A stretch of 13,043 nt of DNA from Thermoflexus sp042408365 (GTDB taxonomy: Bacteria; Chloroflexota; Anaerolineae; Thermoflexales; Thermoflexaceae): positions 1-13,043 of the forward strand of contig NZ_JBHOQJ010000097.1 of NCBI RefSeq assembly GCF_042408365.1, written 5' to 3'. Made by a program: the position numbers and the translations under genes. The notes under the pieces are model-generated. The model saw only the letters and a program-made list of their open reading frames with translations, was not told the origin of the DNA and did not search any database. Shown here piece after piece: positions 1 through 5,748 of this stretch. How positions within the stretch are numbered: the first letter of the stretch is position 1; every line of letters begins with the position of its first letter.

Positions 1-272
1 CGGAGGATGAGCTGACGCTTCTGGTGGAGCTGGGGGTTGAGGTGGTGGACGTGATCGTGGAGCACGCGATCTACGGGGAGCTGCGGGGAAGCCTGCACAT
101 CGCCTCGCGGGAGGATGTTCGTCAGTTCATGGAGGCGTTGCGGCGGACCGGGGCCCGTCTCCTGAGCGAGCTGACGGAGGGCTTGCATCTGCATACCTTG
201 GAGGCCCGGAGCCCAGAGATCTTAGAACGGGCACGGGAGGCGCTGCGCCAGCGAGGCTATCTCGTGGAGTAG
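1..272 (+). CDS. niaR: NiaR-type transcriptional repressor, C-terminal 3H domain (5' truncated)
   Basis: The frame is open from the first bases of the window, so only the 3' end of the gene is present (about 89 codons, stop TAG at 270-272). The translated part matches the 3H domain of NiaR/YrxA-type nicotinate-responsive repressors. It has the strand-histidine signatures DVIVEHAIYGEL, SLHIASREDV and GLHLHTLEA, whose three conserved histidines give the domain its name; the C-terminus ends in a helix (ERAREALRQRGYLVE). In characterised members the N-terminal winged helix binds DNA and the 3H domain senses nicotinic acid to repress NAD-precursor uptake or synthesis genes. The winged helix lies upstream of the window. 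The neighbouring MFS transporter fits a NiaR-NiaP pair. The family call is from recognised sequence pattern; ligand and targets are inferred from the family. Confidence 0.85.
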   Translation, partial: EDELTLLVELGVEVVDVIVEHAIYGELRGSLHIASREDVRQFMEALRRTGARLLSELTEGLHLHTLEARSPEILERAREALRQRGYLVE

Positions 273-310
273 GAGCGCCTCTTGCGAGCACCCAAGGATC
301 CCCAATAGGG

Positions 311-318
311 ACACCTGT
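311..318. promoter_or_regulatory. Possible NiaR operator half-palindrome (ACA-CC-TGT)
   Basis: A short inverted repeat, ACA and TGT separated by two bases, lies between the niaR-like gene and the transporter. NiaR-type repressors act on the promoter of their transporter gene, so an operator is expected in this interval. The site is too short to be convincing by itself and could be chance. Confidence 0.2.
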
Positions 319-345
319 GAGGGCCTCCCGATATGGGGCCTGAGA

Positions 346-427
346 GCAGGCATAAATCCTGCCCCTACGATTGGCGTTCCCACCATTCCACCATTCCGTA
401 GGGGCACCCCTTGTGGGTGCCCCTACG
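346..427. repeat. GTAGGGGC-type hairpin repeat, one full and one degenerate copy
   Basis: The full copy has perfect 13-bp arms, CGTAGGGGCACCC at 397-409 and GGGTGCCCCTACG at 415-427, around a 5-nt loop. An upstream partial copy has arms GCAGG (346-350) and CCTGC (358-362) and continues into the same GCCCCTACGA tail (361-370, repeated at 419-428). Hairpins with GTAGGGGC...GCCCCTAC ends are a familiar dispersed intergenic family in some Chloroflexota and cyanobacteria. This copy sits a few bases ahead of the transporter ribosome binding site, so it would be transcribed in the leader. Confidence 0.75.
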
Positions 428-446
428 AAAGAAGGAGGTGTCTCTC

Positions 447-1781
447 ATGGCTGCCCTTACGATGACCTTCGACGAAGCGATCGACCGAGTGGGCCTGGGC
501 CGGTTTCAATACAAACTGATGGCGATCTGCGGGGCGGGGTGGGCGGCCGATGCGATGGAAGTGCTGTTGATCTCCTTTGCCCTGCCGGCCATCTCGCAGG
601 AGTGGAAGCTGACCACGACCCAGGCGGGCCTGCTGGGCACCGCCATCTTCCTGGGGATGCTGGCCGGGGCTTGGTTCTGGGGAATGTTGTCGGATCGGAT
701 CGGGCGCAAGCTGGGCTTCATCCTCACCGTGCTCATCGATTCGGGCTTCGGCCTGCTCTCCGCCTTCTCCCCGAACTTCACGACCTTGGTCCTTCTGCGG
801 GCGCTGACCGGCTTCGGCGTAGGAGGCACGCTGCCGGTGGACTACGCGATCTTCGCGGAGTATCTGCCGCGTCAGAAGCGCGGGCGCTATCTGGTCTACC
901 TGGAGGCGTTCTGGGCGCTGGGGGCGTTGATCGCAGCGGGCCTGGCCTGGTTGATCGTGCCGCGGGTGGGCTGGCGGCCGCTCCTGGCGATCTCCGCCCT
1001 GCCGGGCCTCATCGTCTTCTGGATCCGCCGCTACGTGCCGGAATCCCCGCGCTTCCTGTTGGTCCACGGACGGGAGGAGGAAGCCCGCGCGATTTTGGCC
1101 CAAGTGGCCCGGGAGAACGGCACTGTGTTGCCGGAGGGGATCCGGTTGACCGTGCCGGCGGCGCCTCGCGTCACGGTTGGAGATCTATGGCGCCGGCCTT
1201 ACACGCGGACCACCGCGCTGCTGTGGCTGATCTGGTTCGGGATCTCCCTGGGTTACTATGGGGTGTTCACCTGGTTGCCCAGGCTCTTGGTTCAGCGCGG
1301 GTTAGATTTCCTGAAATCGTATGAATATGTTTTCATCATCACCTTGGCCCAGCTTCCCGGATACTTCTCGGCCGCTTACCTGGTGGAACAGATCGGGCGG
1401 CGGAGGACCCTGGGATTTTATCTATTGGCCAGCGGGGTCTTCACCTATCTCTTCGCCGTTGCAACCTCGCTGCCGGCCTATCTGGCGGCGGCGATCTGGA
1501 TGTCGTTCTTCGCCCTGGGGGCGTGGGGAGCGTTGTACGCCTACACGCCGGAGGCGTATCCCACACAGCTGCGGACGACCGGGATGGGCGCGGCCAGCGG
1601 GATGACCCGGATCGCTGGCGCGCTCGCTCCCACCCTGGGGGGCTATCTGCTGGGGGTCTCCATGCCCTTGGCCCTCACGGTGTTCGCTGTTGCGTATGGG
1701 ATTTACGGGCTGGCGGCGCTGTCGTTGCCGTATGAGACGCGGGGTCGGCCTCTGGCCGATGTGGTCGGAGAGCTTCGATGA
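447..1781 (+). CDS. niaP: MFS transporter, probable niacin permease NiaP
   Basis: 444-aa integral membrane transporter of the major facilitator superfamily, with about 12 hydrophobic segments. Visible motifs are the loop 2-3 signature GMLSDRIGRK (residues 79-88), PESPRFLL before the central loop (198-205), a second-half loop signature VEQIGRRRTL, and a C-terminal PYETRGRPL end like the PETKG motif of sugar and aromatic-acid porters. A further in-frame ATG lies at 411, but the ATG at 447 is preferred because AAGGAGG lies at 432-438 and the upstream 12 codons overlap the repeat hairpin. MFS membership is clear from sequence. The substrate is inferred: the gene follows a niaR-type repressor, and NiaP of this superfamily imports nicotinate or nicotinamide under NiaR control. 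Another organic acid or sugar remains possible. A hairpin follows the stop. Confidence 0.8.
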   Translation: MAALTMTFDEAIDRVGLGRFQYKLMAICGAGWAADAMEVLLISFALPAISQEWKLTTTQAGLLGTAIFLGMLAGAWFWGMLSDRIGRKLGFILTVLIDSGFGLLSAFSPNFTTLVLLRALTGFGVGGTLPVDYAIFAEYLPRQKRGRYLVYLEAFWALGALIAAGLAWLIVPRVGWRPLLAISALPGLIVFWIRRYVPESPRFLLVHGREEEARAILAQVARENGTVLPEGIRLTVPAAPRVTVGDLWRRPYTRTTALLWLIWFGISLGYYGVFTWLPRLLVQRGLDFLKSYEYVFIITLAQLPGYFSAAYLVEQIGRRRTLGFYLLASGVFTYLFAVATSLPAYLAAAIWMSFFALGAWGALYAYTPEAYPTQLRTTGMGAASGMTRIAGALAPTLGGYLLGVSMPLALTVFAVAYGIYGLAALSLPYETRGRPLADVVGELR

Positions 1782-1810
1782 GCAGGGCCGCTGCGCATGG
1801 GCAGGCGAGT

Positions 1811-1844
1811 GAGTGGGAGGGCCGCTGAAGTGGCCCTCCCACTC
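1811..1844 (+). terminator. Hairpin downstream of niaP (terminator-like, no T tract)
   Basis: Perfect 13-bp inverted repeat, GAGTGGGAGGGCC (1811-1823) and GGCCCTCCCACTC (1832-1844), with an 8-nt loop, 29 bp after the transporter stop. No run of T follows, so termination is uncertain; it may only protect the 3' end. Confidence 0.55.
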
Positions 1845-1858
1845 TGGGAGTCGGTGGC

Positions 1859-1887
1859 TTGACAAACCCTTCTGGCCATGTTAGATA
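1859..1887 (+). promoter_or_regulatory. Promoter of the tRNA cluster
   Basis: TTGACA at 1859-1864 is a perfect -35 box. After a 17-bp spacer comes TAGATA at 1882-1887, a reasonable -10. The first tRNA begins 13 bp after it, close to where transcription would start. The three tRNAs that follow without internal promoters would be one transcript. Confidence 0.75.
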
Positions 1888-1899
1888 TTAAAATGGATT

Positions 1900-1972
1900 G
1901 CCGAGATAGCTCAGTTGGTAGAGCACCCGGCTGAAAACCGGGGGGTCGGCGGTTCGATTCCGCCTCTCGGCA
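1900..1972 (+). tRNA. tRNA-Phe (GAA)
   Basis: Full cloverleaf of 73 nt. The acceptor GCCGAGA (1900-1906) pairs with TCTCGGC (1965-1971), with discriminator A at 1972. The anticodon stem CCCGG/CCGGG encloses loop CTGAAAA, giving anticodon GAA. The T arm is GGCGG-TTCGATT-CCGCC. CCA is not encoded. Confidence 0.95.
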
Positions 1973-1978
1973 CTGCAG

Positions 1979-2051
1979 GCGGGCGTAGCTCAGCTGGTGG
2001 AGCGCCTCCTTGCCATGGAGGAGGTCGCGGGTTCGAGTCCCGTCGCCCGCT
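1979..2051 (+). tRNA. tRNA-Gly (GCC)
   Basis: Acceptor GCGGGCG (1979-1985) pairs with CGCCCGC (2044-2050), with discriminator T at 2051. The anticodon stem CCTCC/GGAGG encloses loop TTGCCAT, giving anticodon GCC. The T arm is GCGGG-TTCGAGT-CCCGT. CCA is not encoded. Only six bases separate it from tRNA-Phe. Confidence 0.95.
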
Positions 2052-2053
2052 CT

Positions 2054-2125
2054 GGCGGCGTAGCCGAGTGGCTCAGGCAGGGGTCTGCAAAACCCCGGAC
2101 GTGGGTTCGATTCCCACCGCCGCCT
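2054..2125 (+). tRNA. tRNA-Cys (GCA)
   Basis: Acceptor GGCGGCG (2054-2060) pairs with CGCCGCC (2118-2124), with discriminator T at 2125, as usual for tRNA-Cys. The anticodon stem GGGGT/ACCCC encloses loop CTGCAAA, giving anticodon GCA. The T arm is GTGGG-TTCGATT-CCCAC. CCA is not encoded. It is the tRNA nearest the accessory genes and so the first to test as an integration site. Confidence 0.95.
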
Positions 2126-2132
2126 CTCCTGA

Positions 2133-2175
2133 AAATCCAACGCCCCGGGGAAGAAAACCCCGGGGCATTGGATTT
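2133..2175 (+). terminator. Terminator hairpin of the tRNA operon
   Basis: A long inverted repeat: AAATCCAA (2133-2140) pairs with TTGGATTT (2168-2175), and GCCCCGGGG (2142-2150) pairs with CCCCGGGGC (2158-2166). There is one internal mismatch and a 7-nt A-rich loop. The 3' arm ends in only three T residues. Its position just after the last tRNA makes termination or 3'-end processing likely. Confidence 0.75.
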
Positions 2176-2208
2176 AGGAAGGATTCCACCCCAACAACCG
2201 CGATCGAT

Positions 2209-2259
2209 GGATTCGAGAATCCAAAGCCACCTCAATCAATCCCCCACATTCTAAGTGGG
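2209..2259. other. Small inverted repeats at the tRNA/accessory border
   Basis: GGATTC (2209-2214) and GAATCC (2217-2222) form one short palindrome. CCCAC (2243-2247) and GTGGG (2255-2259) form a second, just ahead of the next gene's ribosome binding site. They fall where the sequence changes from housekeeping to accessory content and could be part of an attachment region, or chance. Confidence 0.25.
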
Positions 2260-2275
2260 CGATGGGGAGGAGGCA

Positions 2276-3598
2276 ATGAATCCGAGATTCATCAAGCAGC
2301 TGATCGCCCAAGGGGAAGGGCCCACGGTTGAATTCAAGCGGGAGGTGGATTTATCCACACGGGAGGGCCAGGCGGAGTTCTGTAAGGATCTCATGTCCCT
2401 GGCCAACATCATGAAGACTGTGGGAAAAACAAGCTATCTCCTGATCGGGGTGGATGATAACGGTGAGATTGTGGGGATGAAAAGCCTCCTAAACCATCGC
2501 CAGCTGAAGGATGCAGCGGACTTGTACTGTCAACCTCCCGTGGTATTTCGATACTGGCAGGGGTTGGTGGATGGGAAACTGGTTGGGCTGGTCATCATCC
2601 CCCAAAGCTATCGAAAGCCTCACAAATTTAAGCGGGAGTATGCCTCGGACAAGAAACGGATCGCCGAACACACGGTATTCACCAGGCATCTATCCCACGT
2701 GGTGGTTGCCAGTCCCGAGGAAATCGTGGCACTGGATCAGGAAGCTGCTGCAGAGCGACGCCGAAGGACCTTATTGCTCTTTGGCGTTTTATTGCTTCTG
2801 CTTGTCTCGCTGATTCCATTGACGATCTGGACAGGGATCGTGTATGCGCAGCCGATTCAGGAGTTCACGACGATGATCTTTCCTCAAGGTCTCCCACTGC
2901 TTCCCTCGGGCATTGATCCGAAATCAGCCCCGTTGCATACAAATCAGGTAGAAAGGATGCTGGTTAGTCTAGGGAACCAACCATTTGAGGCTGTTTATTC
3001 GTCAAGAATTGTGTTTGATAACAACGAATATGTGTCAGAAATCACCATGGAATACAATGATCGCAACAACTGGAAAGCAACTGTGAAGGCGAATTATGGA
3101 TTGGTCGCATGGCAAGGCGGTGGGGAACTCATTTTTGCCAGAAAAGATGGAACATACTACGAACTTGATAATTTTCAAAAAATATATTTGCCAAATGAAA
3201 TACCGTATTATCGAAGTATATTTGAAGCAATTGGCAATTTAAGAGAACCTTATGGCAGTTTGGACATTCCTCTGGCAATGAGCATTGAAACAGAGCGCCA
3301 ATACAAACCCTGGCGAAAGCTAGTTAGGATATCAGGGAGGCTAGCGAAGGTTTATGAAAGACAGGTGGAAGTTGGCGCTTATCATATGAGCGACCGCTTT
3401 GAAGGAATTTTGAGCGAGAAAGTTTATGTTGATGTCGATAGAAATACCCTCATCAAGTACGAAGGTTCCGCGAACTTGAGCGGAACTAAGGATGGGAAAC
3501 CGTCAAAAATTTATTACGAGATCGGGTTCATGGTTACATCTTATGGGAATCCACTAAACATAGATTGGTCGTTTCTACAAAATTCCGAACATCGTTAG
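2276..3598 (+). CDS. Membrane protein with N-terminal AlbA_2/Schlafen-like domain and extracytoplasmic C-terminal domain
   Basis: 440 aa. The start at 2276 (ATG) is chosen over an in-frame GTG at 2255 because GGGGAGGAGG lies just upstream of it. Residues about 12-150 resemble the AlbA_2 (Schlafen/divergent AAA-4) domain, with GPTVEFKRE near the start, then SLANIMKTVGKTSYLLIGVDDNGEIVGM. That domain occurs in putative regulators and in defence or RNA-related proteins. An Arg-rich segment (161-164) precedes one strong membrane span (about 165-187), giving a cytoplasmic N-terminus. The remaining 250 residues are mixed polar, probably beta-rich, and I do not recognise them. The 3' half of the gene is far more AT-rich than anything else here (16 of 60 bases G+C at 3181-3240), which points to a foreign or chimeric origin. 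A transmembrane signalling role is possible but speculative. Confidence 0.7.
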   Translation: MNPRFIKQLIAQGEGPTVEFKREVDLSTREGQAEFCKDLMSLANIMKTVGKTSYLLIGVDDNGEIVGMKSLLNHRQLKDAADLYCQPPVVFRYWQGLVDGKLVGLVIIPQSYRKPHKFKREYASDKKRIAEHTVFTRHLSHVVVASPEEIVALDQEAAAERRRRTLLLFGVLLLLLVSLIPLTIWTGIVYAQPIQEFTTMIFPQGLPLLPSGIDPKSAPLHTNQVERMLVSLGNQPFEAVYSSRIVFDNNEYVSEITMEYNDRNNWKATVKANYGLVAWQGGGELIFARKDGTYYELDNFQKIYLPNEIPYYRSIFEAIGNLREPYGSLDIPLAMSIETERQYKPWRKLVRISGRLAKVYERQVEVGAYHMSDRFEGILSEKVYVDVDRNTLIKYEGSANLSGTKDGKPSKIYYEIGFMVTSYGNPLNIDWSFLQNSEHR

Positions 3599-3615
3599 AG
3601 CTGGCGATGCTCTAA
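3595..3615. other. Small hairpin across the stop codon of the AlbA_2-like gene
   Basis: TTAGAGC (3595-3601) and GCTCTAA (3609-3615) form a 7-bp stem with a 7-nt loop covering the TAG stop at 3596-3598. It has no T tract. It could mark the 3' end of the transcript; weak evidence. Confidence 0.35.
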
Positions 3616-3715
3616 GGTTCGGTAGGCATATCTCTGGATCGCCATCTCATTGGGTTGGCTTGAAACTCTAATGGCCATCCCATCGGCTCGAAAGACTGGC
3701 GCAGGGAGAATCGAG

Positions 3716-4165
3716 ATGATCGCGCATCTTATTCCACTGGAAGAAGCCGCCGCTCGTCTGGGGCTCAAGCCCCAGACCTTGATCCGGTATGCCCGATCGG
3801 GTAAAATAGGAATCAAACTGTTCAGGTTTGGAGAGATGATTCTAGTCGAGACCCCCGCTGAAGAGCAGACCGAGAGGGAGCCCCGTTTGGTCATGGCGGA
3901 AGGGGAGATGGGGATCACTCAGCGCGAGGCAGAACGAAAGTATGGCGTGCCTCAACGAACTATTTCCCGCTGGATCCAGCAGGGCTTGATTAGGGTAATT
4001 TCCCCAGGCAAGCGCGGGAAGCCATACAGGCTTATCGAAGAGGACGTAGCACATTTGGCAGAGATCTATCACGCTGTGCGCAAGGAATCCGCCCACGGTT
4101 TCAAGGGGAAACGAATGCGTTTGCTCCTTCAACGCATGGAGAGCATGAAGCTGAATGGGAAGTAA
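3716..4165 (+). CDS. Tandem helix-turn-helix DNA-binding protein (excisionase/MerR-like)
   Basis: 149 aa from the ATG at 3716, which has GGGAG at 3704-3708; in-frame starts further upstream have no convincing ribosome binding site. Two similar DNA-binding units are visible. Residues 7-45 (PLEEAAARLGLKPQTLIRYARSGK, then a short wing) and 67-115 (TQREAERKYGVPQRTISRWIQQG, then wing GKPYRLIEEDVAHLAEIY) both follow the pattern of excisionase/MerR-type winged helices. The C-terminus is basic. Proteins of this type act as recombination directionality factors or small transcription regulators on mobile elements. It lies directly upstream of a promoter carrying two direct repeats, so it could be that promoter's regulator; this is inference only. 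A strong terminator follows 26 bp after the stop. Confidence 0.65.
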   Translation: MIAHLIPLEEAAARLGLKPQTLIRYARSGKIGIKLFRFGEMILVETPAEEQTEREPRLVMAEGEMGITQREAERKYGVPQRTISRWIQQGLIRVISPGKRGKPYRLIEEDVAHLAEIYHAVRKESAHGFKGKRMRLLLQRMESMKLNGK

Positions 4166-4191
4166 TTCCCGAATGCTCCAAGAAGCCCTCG

Positions 4192-4229
4192 AAGGCCCTT
4201 GTCAGAAATTTCTGACAAGGGCCTTTTTT
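4192..4229 (+). terminator. Rho-independent terminator
   Basis: A perfect 17-bp inverted repeat, AAGGCCCTTGTCAGAAA (4192-4208) and its exact complement (4209-4225), is continued by a run of six T at 4224-4229. The innermost A/T pairs would open to form the loop. It separates the helix-turn-helix gene from the next operon; the A residues at the left make a weaker terminator on the other strand possible. Confidence 0.92.
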
Positions 4230-4239
4230 CTTGACTTTC

Positions 4240-4268
4240 ACTGAGACATCTCTTGACAAACTGAGACA
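4240..4268. promoter_or_regulatory. Direct-repeat operator candidate, ACTGAGACA x2
   Basis: Identical 9-bp words ACTGAGACA lie at 4240-4248 and 4260-4268, 20 bp start to start, so about two helical turns apart and on the same DNA face. The first is just upstream of the -35 box and the second is in the spacer. A protein bound to both would cover the -35 box and block polymerase. Confidence 0.6.
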
Positions 4269-4282
4269 CATTACCGTATAAT
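4253..4282 (+). promoter_or_regulatory. Near-consensus sigma-70-type promoter of the FtsK operon
   Basis: TTGACA at 4253-4258, an 18-bp spacer, and TATAAT at 4277-4282: both hexamers are perfect consensus. Start of transcription is expected near 4289, giving a leader of about 37 nt to the ATG at 4326. Such a strong promoter on a mobile element is usually held down by a repressor, which fits the repeats around it. Confidence 0.88.
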
Positions 4283-4325
4283 CGAAGGCAAGCGCTGTGG
4301 GCAATCCGCGAGGGGGCAAAGACTG

Positions 4326-4754
4326 ATGGAACTGGTGATAGGAGCTATCATTACGATCGCCCTGGGCGTCTTGCTCCTTAGGGCAGGAGTCCCGTTGCTG
4401 GGAGGCCTCCTCGCTGCCGCCCTCGTCTTAGCGCTCCTCCTGGCCACGAGCCAGGCTATTTCCCTGATGCTCTCCCTGGTGGCCATCCTCCTGCTTTCGC
4501 TTCTCCTTCTGGCCGGAGCCGGTGCGGTGGCGTATCTCTTCTTCCGCTTGCCCTTCCGGCGGGAAGCCTCGCACGGGGCCTGGCTCCCCGGTCCGTATGC
4601 CTATTGGGGACGGATGCCCCAAGAAGAAGCGCCCACACTGCCTGCATCCCCTCTCTCCGCTTTGCCTCCTTATGGGCTTCCGTATCTCGGATATCCGGCG
4701 ATCCCTTTGGAGGAAGAAGACGATGAAGACCTGGTTCCTCCATGGTGGGCATAG
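4326..4754 (+). CDS. Small membrane protein, three predicted spans and proline-rich acidic tail
   Basis: 142 aa, first gene after the strong promoter, with GAGGGGG at 4310-4316 ahead of the ATG. Residues about 3-20, 22-42 and 46-74 are almost purely Leu/Ala/Ile/Val and should form three membrane spans. They are followed by basic FFRLPFRREA, consistent with the positive-inside rule for a cytoplasmic tail. The tail is rich in Pro, Gly and Tyr and ends acidic, EEEDDED, then PPWWA. No family is recognised. The next gene starts inside its last 32 bases, so the two are translationally coupled. It may be a membrane anchor for the FtsK-like ATPase two genes downstream; this is inferred from order only. 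Confidence 0.75.
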   Translation: MELVIGAIITIALGVLLLRAGVPLLGGLLAAALVLALLLATSQAISLMLSLVAILLLSLLLLAGAGAVAYLFFRLPFRREASHGAWLPGPYAYWGRMPQEEAPTLPASPLSALPPYGLPYLGYPAIPLEEEDDEDLVPPWWA

Positions 4755-5748
4755 AGTCCTGGGTTTAGGGATCGCCGGGATAGTGCTTCTTTTGGCGGCC
4801 TCCTGTGGCTCCGGCTCCGCCTCTCCCTATGCTCCGCGTCCCCCAGCGGTCTCCACAGCCTATCAGGCTACTGTGGAGCAAGGGGCGGTGGAGCTCTACT
4901 TGAGTGGAATCCGAGCGGAGGCAACCCTCCAAAGGGTCCGGGCATTGGAGACGGCCACCGCCGTCGCCGGGAGAGCAACGGCCACCGCCCAGGCCCAGGC
5001 GATCGCCGCCACCCGCGCCGCTTGGGAGATCCAGGCCACCCGCACCGCCTGGGAGGCCACCGCCACGGCCCAGGCCCGCGCCCAGGCGATGGCGGCTACC
5101 GCTACTGCCGCCGCTTGGAGCCAATCGGCTACGGCTACCCGATCGGCCTGGGAGGTGGGCGCCACAGGCACGGCCGTCCACGCGGCCGCTGCGGCCACCG
5201 CCCAAGCCGCCCAAGCGGAGCAGGCCCGGCTGGTGGCCGAGCGGGAACGGCTCACCTATCCGCTCCGTGCCTATGGGCCCTGGGTGATGGCCTTTACGAT
5301 GTTCTTCCTCATGGCCTGGGCCGCGCGCCGACTCGTGCGGGCGGCTGAGAACCGGATTCGAGCCATCCCTCGGGATACCCGAGGGGACGCGCCCATTCTG
5401 GTGCTTCCCCTTCAAGGTGGTGGTGAGGTGATTGTCGATCCCGATCGGTCCTTTGGGCCGGCGCTGGAGATCCGGGGTGGCGTGGCCCAGCCACAGCTGG
5501 CTCCGCCTGACTATCAAGCTGCGGTCACCGCCCGGGACCAGGCGGTGGACCTGGTCAATCGGGGGCTGCCGGGACAAGCCCCCCGTCGCCGGCGGCTTCC
5601 GCCGGGGTTCGAGGGCGGGCTGCGTCGGGTGATGGTCTTGCGGCGGCTGGATCAGGCGGCGATGGCGGGGATCCTTCCGCCGCCAATGGCTCAGGCTCTG
5701 GAAGCAGATTGGCGACGCGTCCAAGAGGAGGAGGGAGAAGCGCAATGA
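4723..5748 (+). CDS. Lipoprotein-like Ala/Thr-rich coiled-coil membrane protein
   Basis: 341 aa. The frame is open further upstream, but the ATG at 4723 is chosen because GGAGGAAGA precedes it (4709-4717) and it begins with a signal-like N-terminus: positively charged start, hydrophobic stretch, and LLLAASC with a possible lipidation cysteine at residue 28. Residues 60-175 are a long Ala/Thr/Gln-rich helical region with recurring TATAQA, ATRAAWE and ATRTAWE units, of the repetitive kind common in Chloroflexota envelope proteins. A second span (about 184-205, PWVMAFTMFFLMAWAARRL) is followed by a basic region and a roughly 130-residue soluble domain, presumably cytoplasmic. The protein would therefore span the membrane, with the coiled coil outside. 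Its stop overlaps the FtsK-like start (ATGA), suggesting a joint complex. No specific family recognised. Confidence 0.75.
   Translation: MKTWFLHGGHRVLGLGIAGIVLLLAASCGSGSASPYAPRPPAVSTAYQATVEQGAVELYLSGIRAEATLQRVRALETATAVAGRATATAQAQAIAATRAAWEIQATRTAWEATATAQARAQAMAATATAAAWSQSATATRSAWEVGATGTAVHAAAAATAQAAQAEQARLVAERERLTYPLRAYGPWVMAFTMFFLMAWAARRLVRAAENRIRAIPRDTRGDAPILVLPLQGGGEVIVDPDRSFGPALEIRGGVAQPQLAPPDYQAAVTARDQAVDLVNRGLPGQAPRRRRLPPGFEGGLRRVMVLRRLDQAAMAGILPPPMAQALEADWRRVQEEEGEAQ

Noticed and set aside
371..1324. 317-codon frame on the + strand overlapping the transporter gene
   Set aside because: It is a shadow of the niaP frame in G+C-rich DNA, with low-complexity Gly/Pro/Arg composition and no membrane pattern, whereas the other frame gives a full MFS protein.
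1703..2140. 145-codon reverse-strand frame across the tRNA cluster with WESNPRP and DGTRTRDL strings
   Set aside because: These strings are the well-known artefact of translating the complement of tRNA genes; three clear tRNAs occupy the DNA.
4950..5230. Possible DNA tandem repeat in the lipoprotein-like gene
   Set aside because: The repetition is at protein level (Ala/Thr/Gln helix units) with varied codons; no exact DNA unit of useful length recurs in tandem.
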